A stretch of DNA of 54,787 bases from an uncultured Porphyromonadaceae bacterium. Its GTDB lineage: Bacteria > Bacteroidota > Bacteroidia > Bacteroidales > Muribaculaceae. Below, one piece after another: positions 9,221 to 17,725 of the stretch; position 1 is the stretch's first letter, and each line of letters begins with the position of its first letter. The notes beneath the pieces are model-generated. The model did not search any database. It had not been told where the DNA came from and was given only the letters and a program-made list of their open reading frames with translations. The stretch spans positions 1 through 54,787 of the forward strand of contig CABPYL010000018.1 in assembly GCA_902461565.1 (NCBI GenBank), given 5' to 3'. The position numbers were made by a program, and so were the translations under genes.

Positions 9221-10273
9221 ATGACGTTGAGATGTACCAGAACATCCATCGCGTGCGCCGTGGCACTGCTTGCCACGGCGTGCGCCCACTCCGACGAGCC
9301 TGCGCCAAAGCCGCAGGCTTTGTTGGATTTCGAAGTAGCCGCACCATCGTCCGGACCGACAACAACGCTGAATATCCCGAACTTCAACGTATGTGCCTAC
9401 ACAAGCGACAATGGATATCAGATGATTATGGACAATGTAAAGGTCCGGCGCACAGGGTTGAACTCATGGTACTACGAGCCGGCGGTAAAGTGGCCCGACA
9501 AACCGGTTACATTCATGGCCGTAAGCCCAATGGATATCAGAATCAACGTCAACCCATACTGGCACACGACCATCAACTACCGCACCGACAACGGGCACAC
9601 CGATCTTGTGATTGCCGTAAAAGCCGATGCCATGCAGACCGACGGACGCCTACGCATGAATTTCTGCCACACAATGGCGAAAGTAGACATTTCGGTGGTC
9701 TCTACCGTGCCCGATACCGAGGTATATCTCAAGGAAGCCATATTGTACAATGTATGCGTCGGCGGGGAATTCTATTTTCCTGATTTCAGCACACCGGCCG
9801 GACACCCCGACATCGACGGCTGCTGGCCCGACTATATCAGCGACCAGGCCCACGGCATGTTTCCTTACTATATCGCCGACGAAGGCCGGGCGCTCAGGCT
9901 AACAGACCGGCCGCAACACATCGACAATCAGGGAAATATATTTCTGATACCTTTCACATTCCCGCCGCTGCATGAGAATAACGGCCATATAGCCGGCTCG
10001 GCCATACGTCTGACATGTCGTTTCGTATCTCCGGAAACGGGTGAGATAATATGGCCTGACAAAGATACACCATACCAGTTGCTGCCGGATGCGAACAACC
10101 GCGACTGGGGCTACATTTTCTTCCCTCTCCAGGACGATTCACGCACAAGCGGCTGGCGCCCCGGAATGAACTACAACTACAGGCTCACCATCGCACAGGC
10201 AGGCACATTGCCCGCTCTTTCAAGCAGAAACGCCCCCGGCAATACCGTTGCCGTGGAGACAAGCAGGTACTGA
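9221..10273 (+). CDS. Second fimbrillin family lipoprotein
   Basis: A 350-residue lipoprotein with signal peptide and cysteine at ALLATAC (near residue 21). It shares the layout of the preceding gene: an early NFNVCAYTSDNG strand, then WYYEPAVKWPDKPVTFMAVSP, and a C-terminal GYIFFPLQDD near the end. It is best read as a divergent paralogue in the same fimbrial locus, perhaps a minor or tip subunit. Only 10 bp separate it from the upstream gene. It converges on metK, 28 bp away, with no obvious terminator between them. Confidence 0.8.
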   Translation: MTLRCTRTSIACAVALLATACAHSDEPAPKPQALLDFEVAAPSSGPTTTLNIPNFNVCAYTSDNGYQMIMDNVKVRRTGLNSWYYEPAVKWPDKPVTFMAVSPMDIRINVNPYWHTTINYRTDNGHTDLVIAVKADAMQTDGRLRMNFCHTMAKVDISVVSTVPDTEVYLKEAILYNVCVGGEFYFPDFSTPAGHPDIDGCWPDYISDQAHGMFPYYIADEGRALRLTDRPQHIDNQGNIFLIPFTFPPLHENNGHIAGSAIRLTCRFVSPETGEIIWPDKDTPYQLLPDANNRDWGYIFFPLQDDSRTSGWRPGMNYNYRLTIAQAGTLPALSSRNAPGNTVAVETSRY

Positions 10274-10301
10274 CGGGGGGCGATATAAATAGTTTCCTTT
10301 A

Positions 10302-11591
10302 TTATTTCCCGAAGAACTCGGCGCGTACGGCATCTACAGCGTCGATTTTTTCCCATGTAAACAGTTCCACCTCTACGGTGAAGGGTTTTTCGTAGTGCGA
10401 TTCAAATGTTTTCTTCACAACCCGCGGTGTACGGCCCACATGACCGTAGGACGCTGTCTCGCGATAGATGGGATTGCGCAGTTTCAGACGTTTCTCTATG
10501 GCGTAGGGCCGCATGTCGAAAAGTTTGTTCACCTTCTCTGCGATCTCGGCATCGGAAATACCGCAGTGGCCTGTGCCGAAGGTGTTGACGTTAATACTTA
10601 CAGGCTCGGCCTTGCCTATGGCATACGCCACCTGTACCAGCGCGCGGTCGGCAACACCGGCGGCAACGAGATTCTTGGCGATGTGGCGTGCTGCGTAAGC
10701 AGCCGAACGGTCTACTTTACTGGGGTCTTTGCCCGAGAAAGCGCCGCCGCCGTGTGCGCCGTGGCCTCCGTAGGTATCAACGATTATCTTACGGCCTGTG
10801 AGACCGGTATCGCCGTGAGGACCACCGATAACGAACTTGCCGGTGGGATTAACAAGCAGTTCGTAGCCGCCGTCGAGCATTTTGCGCAGATTTTCAGGTA
10901 GTTTTTCACGCATGCGGGGAATCAGAATATTCTCCACATCGCGGTGTATTATATCAAGCATCTTTTTGTCGGCTTCTTCCTGCGGAATACCTTCCTTGGC
11001 GGCATCGATAAACTCGTCGTGCTGTGTTGAAACTACAATTGTAACAACACGCACAGGGCGGTTCTCGCTGTCGTATTCCACCGTTACCTGACTCTTGGCG
11101 TCGGGACGGAGATATGTCATATCCACACCCTCTCGGCGTATTTCGGCAAGTGTCATCATCAGGCTGTGGCTCAATGCCAGGGTGAGAGGTATGTATAGCG
11201 GTGTCTCATTGGTTGCATAGCCGAACATCATGCCCTGGTCGCCGGCACCCTGGTCCTCGGCACGCTCGCGTTCCACTCCGCGGTTTATATCCTGGCTCTG
11301 CTCGTGCACGGCAAGTAGCACGCCGCACGAATTGCCGTCGAAACGCAGGTCGCTGCGGTCATAACCGATTTCGTTGATAACGCGGCGAGCGGTTTCCTGC
11401 ATGTCTATGTAAGCCTCGCTCTTTATCTCGCCGGCGATAACCACCTGTCCGGTAGTAACCATCGTCTCACAGGCAACTTTGGACATAGGGTCGCGGGCAA
11501 GGAATTCGTCGAGGATAGTGTCGGAAATCTGATCGGCCACCTTGTCAGGATGACCTTCGGAAACAGATTCGGAAGTGAAGAGATAATTCAT
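10302..11591 (-). CDS. metK: S-adenosylmethionine synthetase
   Basis: A 429-residue cytoplasmic enzyme that makes S-adenosylmethionine from methionine and ATP. The N-terminus (MNYLFTSESVSEGHPDKVADQISD) holds the ATP-site His-Pro-Asp. The GAGDQGMMFGYA hexapeptide region and the glycine-rich GGPHGDTGLTGRKIIVDTYGG loop with GGGAFSGKDPSKVDRS follow. Length matches Bacteroidetes homologues, which are longer than the E. coli enzyme. The gene is monocistronic and is preceded by a leader of about 220 nt that contains an intrinsic terminator, which suggests attenuation control. Confidence 0.97.
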   Translation of the reverse strand: MNYLFTSESVSEGHPDKVADQISDTILDEFLARDPMSKVACETMVTTGQVVIAGEIKSEAYIDMQETARRVINEIGYDRSDLRFDGNSCGVLLAVHEQSQDINRGVERERAEDQGAGDQGMMFGYATNETPLYIPLTLALSHSLMMTLAEIRREGVDMTYLRPDAKSQVTVEYDSENRPVRVVTIVVSTQHDEFIDAAKEGIPQEEADKKMLDIIHRDVENILIPRMREKLPENLRKMLDGGYELLVNPTGKFVIGGPHGDTGLTGRKIIVDTYGGHGAHGGGAFSGKDPSKVDRSAAYAARHIAKNLVAAGVADRALVQVAYAIGKAEPVSINVNTFGTGHCGISDAEIAEKVNKLFDMRPYAIEKRLKLRNPIYRETASYGHVGRTPRVVKKTFESHYEKPFTVEVELFTWEKIDAVDAVRAEFFGK

Positions 11592-11815
11592 AACTCAGAA
11601 TTTTATTATTCAACTTTTTCAGTTCTCCGCTGAGGAGAGCAATAAAAAAACGCGACCGGAACCCCTGTACAGAGCGGCCACGCAAGCTGAATAATCGCTG
11701 CCTTGCACATCGGAGCCTGTACACGGGCACAGACGCACGACGAAGGCGATTTTAGCATTTTTTCCAGTGGTTGCAAGCAGCCAAATCTGTCCACTACCGG
11801 GGCATAGCCCGTTTC
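11592..11815 (-). promoter_or_regulatory. metK leader with attenuator layout
   Basis: Between the predicted start of transcription near 11815 and the metK ATG at 11591 the leader holds a GGGC-TAT-GCCC hairpin, a TAGTGG/CCACTG pairing, two TGTACAG segments that could pair with each other, and a strong terminator ending about 50 nt before metK. A 62-codon frame (11606-11794), cysteine-rich in its middle, runs through the terminator and could be a leader peptide. It does not show the SAM-I core as I know it. A metabolite-sensing or leader-peptide attenuator is inference. Confidence 0.55.
11641..11682 (-). terminator. Intrinsic terminator inside the metK leader
   Basis: On the minus strand CGTGGCCG (11682-11675) pairs with CGGTCGCG (11658-11651), 8 bp including two G-U pairs, around a 16-nt loop containing CTGTACAG. 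It is followed immediately by seven U residues. It lies upstream of metK within the same transcript, so it would stop transcription before the gene unless prevented. Confidence 0.75.
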
Positions 11816-11820
11816 GGCTG

Positions 11821-11851
11821 CAAAGGTAGCAATTATTTACGAGGGTGCAAA
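11821..11851 (-). promoter_or_regulatory. metK promoter
   Basis: On the minus strand TTTG (11851-11848) and TACCTTTG (11828-11821) are spaced by 19 bp, an excellent match to the Bacteroidetes promoter. It lies back to back with the cvpA promoter. Confidence 0.75.
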
Positions 11852-11871
11852 TGTTATTCATAAAAAATTTG

Positions 11872-11879
11872 TAATTTTG
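11872..11879 (+). promoter_or_regulatory. cvpA -7 promoter element
   Basis: TAATTTTG matches TAnnTTTG and lies 20 bp before the chosen cvpA ATG. No good -33 TTG is seen at the right spacing; the equivalent position is shared with the divergent metK promoter. Confidence 0.5.
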
Positions 11880-11899
11880 TGGTCTTAAACCAACAGCAC

Positions 11900-12373
11900 A
11901 TGACTGCCATCGATATAATCCTGCTTTTCATTACCCTCGTAGCCCTTTTCACCGGCGCCATGAAAGGATTCACCCAGCAGTTGGGGACTCTTGCGGGCCT
12001 GGTGCTGGGAATACTGGCGTGCCGTGTGTTCGGACCCGATGTAGCGGCATGGTTCACGGGCATGAGCAGCAGCCATCCCACACTTATGACAGCAGCCGCC
12101 TACTTCTGCCTGTTCGTGGCTGTCTTTCTCGGCGCCGCACTTGTGGCACGGATGATATACGCCATACTCAAGGCGGTAAAACTCGGATTCGTAAACCGCG
12201 TTGCCGGCGCACTGTTCCGCGCAGCCCTGTGGCTGATTGTTACAAGTCTGCTTATAAACGTGTACCTCGGTTTCGAGCCGGCACAGAAGGCGGCGTTCCA
12301 AAATCCCGCAAAGCCGTGGCGACATGCCGTGGTGCAGCTGGCGCCTAAAGTCCTGGGATATCTGAACAACTAA
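11900..12373 (+). CDS. CvpA family inner-membrane protein
   Basis: A 157-residue membrane protein with about four hydrophobic segments, beginning MTAIDIILLFITLVALFTGAMKGF as is typical of CvpA. The family is named for colicin V export, but its general function is poorly understood. The ATG at 11900 is preferred over the upstream frame extension because it opens the first membrane helix and sits at the right distance from the promoter. It is 42 bp upstream of sufB and probably leads that transcript. Confidence 0.85.
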   Translation: MTAIDIILLFITLVALFTGAMKGFTQQLGTLAGLVLGILACRVFGPDVAAWFTGMSSSHPTLMTAAAYFCLFVAVFLGAALVARMIYAILKAVKLGFVNRVAGALFRAALWLIVTSLLINVYLGFEPAQKAAFQNPAKPWRHAVVQLAPKVLGYLNN

Positions 12374-12415
12374 AGGCAGCCACTCGTTGTTTTGCTTTAA
12401 AGACCGACATTTGCA

Positions 12416-13888
12416 ATGAACGACAACAACATAGAAAATAAGGAACAAAAGGAAAGAGAACTTATATCCGACGCCACCGGCGGAGAATATAAGTACGGTT
12501 TCACCTCCGACATCGACACCGACATTATTCCACCGGGACTATCGGAGGATGTGATCCGCCACATTTCCGCTGTAAAAGGAGAGCCGGACTGGCTTCTGGA
12601 TTTCCGCCTGAAAGCCTACCGCCACTGGCTAACGCTGCAACCGCCCACATGGGCGCACCTCACCATTCCGCCGATCGACTATCAGGCCATCAGCTACTAT
12701 GCTGCGCCCACCCGCAAGAATGCGCCCAAAAGCATGGACGAGGTGGACCCGCAGCTTGTAAAGACTTTCAACCGCCTCGGTATACCCCTGGAGGAACAGA
12801 AAGTGCTCTCCGGCATGGCCGTAGACGCCGTAATGGACTCCGTGTCTGTAAAAACCACCCACCGTGAGGCATTGGCCGAGCGAGGCATTGTGTTCTGTTC
12901 GTTCAGCGAGGCCGTGCGCGAGTATCCCGACCTTGTCCGCAAATATCTTGGCAAGGTAGTAAGCTACCGCGATAATTTTTATGCCGCACTTAACTCGGCG
13001 GTATTCTCCGACGGCTCGTTCGTATATATTCCCAAGGGCGTGCGCTGTCCTATGGAGCTGTCCACATATTTCCGCATCAACGCGGCAGGCACCGGCCAGT
13101 TCGAACGCACACTGATAGTGGCCGACGACGACAGCTACGTCAGCTACCTCGAAGGCTGCACCGCCCCTATGCGCGACGAAAACCAGCTCCACGCCGCAAT
13201 CGTCGAAATCATTGTAGAAGACCGTGCTGAGGTGAAATATTCCACCGTACAGAACTGGTATGCCGGCGACGCTCAGGGACGAGGCGGCATCTACAACTTC
13301 GTTACCAAACGCGGACTGTGCCGCGGCGACTACTCCAAACTGTCGTGGACACAGGTGGAGACCGGATCGGCAATTACATGGAAATATCCGTCGTGCATTC
13401 TTGCCGGCGAAGGCTCGGTAGGCGAGTTCTACTCGGTGGCCGTAACCAACAGGCTGCAGCAGGCCGACACCGGCACAAAGATGATACACATCGGCTCCAA
13501 CACCCGTTCCACGATAGTATCCAAAGGAATCTCCGCCGGCCATAGCCAGAACAGCTACCGCGGCATGGTTAAGGTTGCCCCCAATGCTGAGGGATGCCGA
13601 AATTATACGCAGTGCGACTCGCTGCTGCTAAGCCCCACCTGCGGCGCACATACATTCCCTGTTATCGACGTGGCAAACAGCTCTGCCGTGGTGGAACACG
13701 AAGCAACCACATCCAAAATTTCCGAAGACCAAATTTTCTACTGCAACCAGCGCGGCATACCCACCGAGGAAGCCGTGGCCCTGATTGTGAACGGCTATGC
13801 CAAGGAAGTGATGAACAAACTGCCTATGGAATTTGCCGTAGAGGCCCAGAAGCTTCTCGAAATCACCCTTGAAGGTTCGGTAGGCTAA
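12416..13888 (+). CDS. sufB: Fe-S cluster assembly protein SufB
   Basis: A 490-residue scaffold subunit of the SufBCD complex, which assembles iron-sulfur clusters in the cytoplasm. The C-terminal beta-helix core is recognisable (YLEGCTAPMRDENQLHAAIVE, WYAGDAQGRGGIYNFVTKRG, then HEATTSKISEDQIFYCNQRG). Length is normal. It is followed by sufC, sufD and sufS in the usual order, with 13 bp to sufC. SufE and SufU are not in the window. Confidence 0.97.
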   Translation: MNDNNIENKEQKERELISDATGGEYKYGFTSDIDTDIIPPGLSEDVIRHISAVKGEPDWLLDFRLKAYRHWLTLQPPTWAHLTIPPIDYQAISYYAAPTRKNAPKSMDEVDPQLVKTFNRLGIPLEEQKVLSGMAVDAVMDSVSVKTTHREALAERGIVFCSFSEAVREYPDLVRKYLGKVVSYRDNFYAALNSAVFSDGSFVYIPKGVRCPMELSTYFRINAAGTGQFERTLIVADDDSYVSYLEGCTAPMRDENQLHAAIVEIIVEDRAEVKYSTVQNWYAGDAQGRGGIYNFVTKRGLCRGDYSKLSWTQVETGSAITWKYPSCILAGEGSVGEFYSVAVTNRLQQADTGTKMIHIGSNTRSTIVSKGISAGHSQNSYRGMVKVAPNAEGCRNYTQCDSLLLSPTCGAHTFPVIDVANSSAVVEHEATTSKISEDQIFYCNQRGIPTEEAVALIVNGYAKEVMNKLPMEFAVEAQKLLEITLEGSVG

Positions 13889-13901
13889 CAATATATACAC
13901 T

Positions 13902-14669
13902 ATGAGCGAAGAATTACTGAAAGTACGCAACCTGCACGCCGGAATCGACGGCAAAGAAATACTGCGCGGCATCGACTTTACCGTCCGTCCGGGCGAAGTG
14001 CACGCGATAATGGGCCCTAACGGTTCGGGCAAAAGCACTTTCTCGGGTGTTCTCGCCGGAGACCCGCGTTTCACCGTTACTGCCGGCACTGCCACGCTCG
14101 GCGACGCCGACCTGCTGGCACTCTCTCCCGAGGACCGCTCGCACGAAGGCCTGTTCCTCTCGTTCCAGTACCCTGTGGAAATTCCGGGTGTTACTATGGT
14201 GAATTTCATGCGCGCCGCCGTAAACGCCAAGCGCAAATATCTCGGAGAACCCCCTATGAGCGCCGCCGACTTTCTTAAACTGATGCGGCAGAAACGCGCC
14301 GTGGTGGAACTGGACAACAAACTGGCGTCGCGCTCGGTGAACGAAGGTTTCTCCGGCGGAGAGAAAAAACGCAATGAGATTTTCCAGATGGCCGTACTGG
14401 AGCCGCGTCTGTCCATTCTCGACGAAACCGACAGTGGCCTGGATATCGACGCTTTGCGCGTGGTGGCCGAAGGCGTGAACAAACTGCGCACACAGCAAAA
14501 CGCCACAATAGTGATTACGCACTACCAGCGTCTGTTAGACTATATAAAACCCGACTTCGTACACATCCTCTACAAAGGACGCATCGTTTACAGCGGTGGT
14601 CCCGAACTGGCGCTTGAACTCGAGGAGAAAGGTTACGACTGGATAAAACAACAGGTTGACGAACAATGA
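13902..14669 (+). CDS. sufC: Fe-S cluster assembly ATPase SufC
   Basis: A 255-residue ABC-type ATPase that drives conformational change in SufBCD. Walker A is GPNGSGKST near residue 38, the signature is FSGGEKKRNEIFQM, Walker B is LSILDETDSGLDID with the catalytic glutamate replaced in the usual SufC manner, and the H-loop is VITHYQRLL. It has no membrane domain. Its TGA overlaps the sufD start as ATGA. Confidence 0.97.
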   Translation: MSEELLKVRNLHAGIDGKEILRGIDFTVRPGEVHAIMGPNGSGKSTFSGVLAGDPRFTVTAGTATLGDADLLALSPEDRSHEGLFLSFQYPVEIPGVTMVNFMRAAVNAKRKYLGEPPMSAADFLKLMRQKRAVVELDNKLASRSVNEGFSGGEKKRNEIFQMAVLEPRLSILDETDSGLDIDALRVVAEGVNKLRTQQNATIVITHYQRLLDYIKPDFVHILYKGRIVYSGGPELALELEEKGYDWIKQQVDEQ

Positions 14670-16027
14670 CAACAGCAGCACAAGCCTTAGGGCAGTATCT
14701 TGAATTGTGGCGTGCAAACGCCCCGCTGGAACGCCCGGCACTGTTGGCCGAGGTTTCCGACAAGGCCGCCCGCGACCTTCCGGCAGCCATCGCGGCCTTC
14801 CGCCACGACCCGCAGGATTTGCGGCAGTGCCAGGCCGACGCCATGTTCGCGCCGGACTACGGCGTCAACCTGGGTGGCGTTACGATGAATGCCGACGTGG
14901 CAGCATCCTTCCACTGCGGCGTGCCCCAGCTGAACAGCCTGCTGTGTGTGGTAGCCAATGATTCCGTACATATAAATTGCGCCGACAGGCTCCCCTCCGG
15001 GCTGGAAATCTACAGCCTGCGCGATGTTCCCGAAAAATACATTTCCGACGCGTCGGAAATGCTTGGCACCGATGATAGCCCGGCATCACTTATCAACAGT
15101 CTCCTGCTCACCGACGGTCTGTACATCCGCGTGGCCGAAGGAGTCTGTGTGGAAAAGCCGGTGCAGATTGTGAACATCTTCAACAGCACGATTCCCATGC
15201 TTACGCCGCGGCGCATACTTGTGCACGCCTGCCGCGGCGCACAGATAAAAATACTTCTCTGCGACCACTCGCAGACACCTTCCACAGCGCATCTGAACTC
15301 GCAGAACGTGCGTATCGCCGCCGATGAAGACTCGCGCGTGGAACTCTACGACATCGAGGAAAGCTCTGATGCCACATCACGGGTGTGGCACCTGCACGCC
15401 ACGCAGGACAGCCGCTCGGCGCTCACGGTATGCACGGCGTTCCTCCACGGAGGATGCACGCGCAACGAATACCGTATCGAAGTGAACGGCGACGACGCCG
15501 AAACAAGCATCAGCGGCCTCGCCGTATGCTCCGGCTGCCAGATCGCCAACAACCGCGCGACACTCATTCACCGGGGCCACCGATGCCGCAGCCGCCAGCT
15601 GTTCAAAAACGCTATGTTCGACCGCTCGCTCGGCGCTTTCGGCGGCAAGATTATCGTGGAGGAAGGCGCTACCGCCACAGATGCCGTACAGACCAACCGC
15701 AACATGCTTGCATCGCCCGAAGCGCGCATGCTCACAGCCCCGCAGCTCGAGATATACTGCGACGACGTAAAATGCGGCCACGGTGCAACAACCGGACAGC
15801 TTGACGAGCGCGCCCTGTTCTACATGCAGACACGCGGCATACCGCGCGAGCAGGCAGTGATGATGCTCACGCAGGCTTTCATGGCCGATGTTGTGGACAA
15901 TATCTCATTCGAGGTGCTCCGCCAGCGCCTGCACGTGCTTGTTGAGAAACGGCTAAACGGCACTGCCGGAGGCTGCGACACGTGCGCCGCCACATGCCGC
16001 ACGGCAGAAAACAAGGAGGAGTTATGA
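14666..16027 (+). CDS. sufD: Fe-S cluster assembly protein SufD
   Basis: A 453-residue partner of SufB in the SufBCD scaffold. The C-terminal half shows the shared beta-helix and the diagnostic segment CDDVKCGHGATTGQLDERALFYMQTRGI. The N-terminal part is variable, as usual for SufD. The C-terminal tail is cysteine-rich (GGCDTCAATCRT), which is not standard and might bind metal. It overlaps both sufC (ATGA) and sufS (ATGA). Confidence 0.94.
   Translation: MTTAAQALGQYLELWRANAPLERPALLAEVSDKAARDLPAAIAAFRHDPQDLRQCQADAMFAPDYGVNLGGVTMNADVAASFHCGVPQLNSLLCVVANDSVHINCADRLPSGLEIYSLRDVPEKYISDASEMLGTDDSPASLINSLLLTDGLYIRVAEGVCVEKPVQIVNIFNSTIPMLTPRRILVHACRGAQIKILLCDHSQTPSTAHLNSQNVRIAADEDSRVELYDIEESSDATSRVWHLHATQDSRSALTVCTAFLHGGCTRNEYRIEVNGDDAETSISGLAVCSGCQIANNRATLIHRGHRCRSRQLFKNAMFDRSLGAFGGKIIVEEGATATDAVQTNRNMLASPEARMLTAPQLEIYCDDVKCGHGATTGQLDERALFYMQTRGIPREQAVMMLTQAFMADVVDNISFEVLRQRLHVLVEKRLNGTAGGCDTCAATCRTAENKEEL
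16013..16019 (+). promoter_or_regulatory. Shine-Dalgarno-like site for sufS
   Basis: AAGGAGG lies 4 nt before the sufS ATG, inside the last codons of sufD. Such sites are uncommon in Bacteroidetes, where initiation mostly does without them, and this one could help re-initiation at the overlapping ATGA. Confidence 0.4.
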
Positions 16028-17241
16028 AATACGATGTAGAAGCCATCAGACGCGATTTTCCCATACTGCAACGCACTGTCTTCGGGAAACCTCTGGTATA
16101 CCTGGACAACGCAGCCACAAGCCAAACGCCCAATCAGGTTGTAGGCGAGATAGAACGCATGTACACTCACGAGAAAGCCAATGTACACCGCGGCGTGCAC
16201 TGCATGTCGCAGGAGGCGACGGCATCTGTCGAGGCCACCCGCGAATGCGTCCGCCGCTTCATCAACGCCAGTTCTGTCGAAGAAGTGATTTTCACGTCCG
16301 GCGCCACTGGTTCGCTCAACCTCGTGGCTTCGAGCTACGGGCAGCTTCTTGAGGATGGCGACGAAATTATCCTCAGTGTGATGGAGCACCATTCCAACAT
16401 CGTTCCGTGGCAACTGCTGCAGGCCCGCAAAAAAATAGCCATTAAAGTTATTCCGATACATCCCGACGGAAGTCTGGATTTAGAAGTATACCACTCTCTC
16501 TTTACCGACCGCACCCGTCTTGTATCCGTATGCCACGCGTCCAACGTTCTTGGCACAGTCAACCCTATACGCGAAATGGCCGCCTACGCCCACGAACACG
16601 GCGCCGTATTCTGCTGCGACGGTGCCCAGGGCATACCCCACCACAAAGTGGACGTGCAGGAGCTCGGGGTGGATTTCTATGCCTTCTCGTCGCACAAAAT
16701 GTACGGTCCCTGCGGCGTGGGCGTGCTCTACGGACGGCGCGACCTGCTTGAGAAGATGCCTCCCTACCAGGGCGGCGGCGAAATGATAGGGCATGTAAGT
16801 TTCAGCGGCACAACATGGGCCGATCTGCCATACAAATTCGAGGCGGGTACTCCCGATTTTGTGGATATCTCCGCACTTAAAAAGGCAGTTAAATATATCG
16901 AGGACATCGGAATAGAAAACATCGAGGCCCACGAACACGACCTGCTTGAATATACAACCGAAAAAATGCTTGCCATACCCGGCATCCGCATCTTCGGCAC
17001 CGCTCCGGGCAAAAGCGCGATAATTTCTTTCCTTATAGGTACCGCACACCATTACGACACCGGCATCCTGCTGGACCGCATGGGCATAGCCGTGCGCACC
17101 GGGCACCACTGCGCTCAGCCCCTTATGGAGGCACTCGGCATCGAAGGCACCGTGCGCGCCTCGTTCGGCATGTACAACACACGTGCCGAGGCCGACGCTT
17201 TCATCGCCGCCCTCACACGTGTTGCCCAGATGTTGTATTGA
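16024..17241 (+). CDS. sufS: Cysteine desulfurase SufS
   Basis: A 405-residue PLP enzyme that takes sulfur from cysteine for SufBCD. The PLP lysine is in SSHKMYGP (K225) and the persulfide cysteine in RTGHHCAQPL (C363); the short loop around it is the group II (SufS/CsdA) type. The ATG at 16024 overlaps the sufD stop and begins the family-typical MKYDVEAIRRDFPIL; the longer frame upstream lies inside sufD. SufS normally needs SufE or SufU as sulfur acceptor, and neither is nearby. Confidence 0.96.
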   Translation: MKYDVEAIRRDFPILQRTVFGKPLVYLDNAATSQTPNQVVGEIERMYTHEKANVHRGVHCMSQEATASVEATRECVRRFINASSVEEVIFTSGATGSLNLVASSYGQLLEDGDEIILSVMEHHSNIVPWQLLQARKKIAIKVIPIHPDGSLDLEVYHSLFTDRTRLVSVCHASNVLGTVNPIREMAAYAHEHGAVFCCDGAQGIPHHKVDVQELGVDFYAFSSHKMYGPCGVGVLYGRRDLLEKMPPYQGGGEMIGHVSFSGTTWADLPYKFEAGTPDFVDISALKKAVKYIEDIGIENIEAHEHDLLEYTTEKMLAIPGIRIFGTAPGKSAIISFLIGTAHHYDTGILLDRMGIAVRTGHHCAQPLMEALGIEGTVRASFGMYNTRAEADAFIAALTRVAQMLY

Positions 17242-17643
17242 TCAGCGTCTCGGTGTGGAAGCTCCCGGAGTGGCGAATCCGCCATTTCCGGGACGCATTG
17301 TTCCGTCGATTACCGTAGGCACCCTATTGCCAGGATTCGCGTTGACGGGACCTGAGGGACGGTTTACGCCGGGATTCGACGGCGGTACCACCGGACCTAT
17401 GCCGGGATTGAGAACAGGATAATGCGGACGAGGAGGTGGAGGAACCGGATTGGCGACCGGTCCGAGATTCCAGGCAGGAGAATCCCAGCCCCATCCCCAG
17501 TACGGATTTACAACTGGCCCGGAACCGTAATAAGGCCCGGGGGCGCCGGAGTCGATATCCACACCGAAACCAAGGTCGGCACATCCCGTCAGCATCAACG
17601 CCGCGGCGACGGCGACAAAGCTATTGTACACGGTAATTTTCAT
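17242..17643 (-). CDS. Small proline/glycine-rich lipoprotein
   Basis: A 133-residue exported protein with a clear lipoprotein signal (ALMLTGC, cysteine near residue 21). The mature part is almost entirely low complexity, rich in Pro, Gly, Asn and Val, with segments such as YWGWGWDSP and PPPPRPHYP. It was not recognised as a named family. It may be an extended cell-envelope spacer or adhesin-like lipoprotein. The start at 17643 is chosen because it opens the signal peptide. Its stop directly abuts the convergent sufS stop. Confidence 0.65.
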   Translation of the reverse strand: MKITVYNSFVAVAAALMLTGCADLGFGVDIDSGAPGPYYGSGPVVNPYWGWGWDSPAWNLGPVANPVPPPPRPHYPVLNPGIGPVVPPSNPGVNRPSGPVNANPGNRVPTVIDGTMRPGNGGFATPGASTPRR

Positions 17644-17714
17644 ATTTTCTTTTTTTGCTTTATATCTAAAACAATTAACGGAGACAAAAAGACGGGAATA
17701 TGGTATATTTTCAT

Positions 17715-17722
17715 TAACTTTG
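17715..17722 (+). promoter_or_regulatory. rsgA -7 promoter element
   Basis: TAACTTTG matches TAnnTTTG and ends only 3 nt before the rsgA ATG at 17726, so transcription should begin at or very near the A of the start codon. No clear -33 TTG is present. Confidence 0.45.
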
Positions 17723-17725
17723 GGC

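Noticed and set aside
11592..11815. SAM-I riboswitch upstream of metK
   Set aside because: I could not find the conserved SAM-I core or kink-turn. The region is reported only as an attenuator of unknown class.
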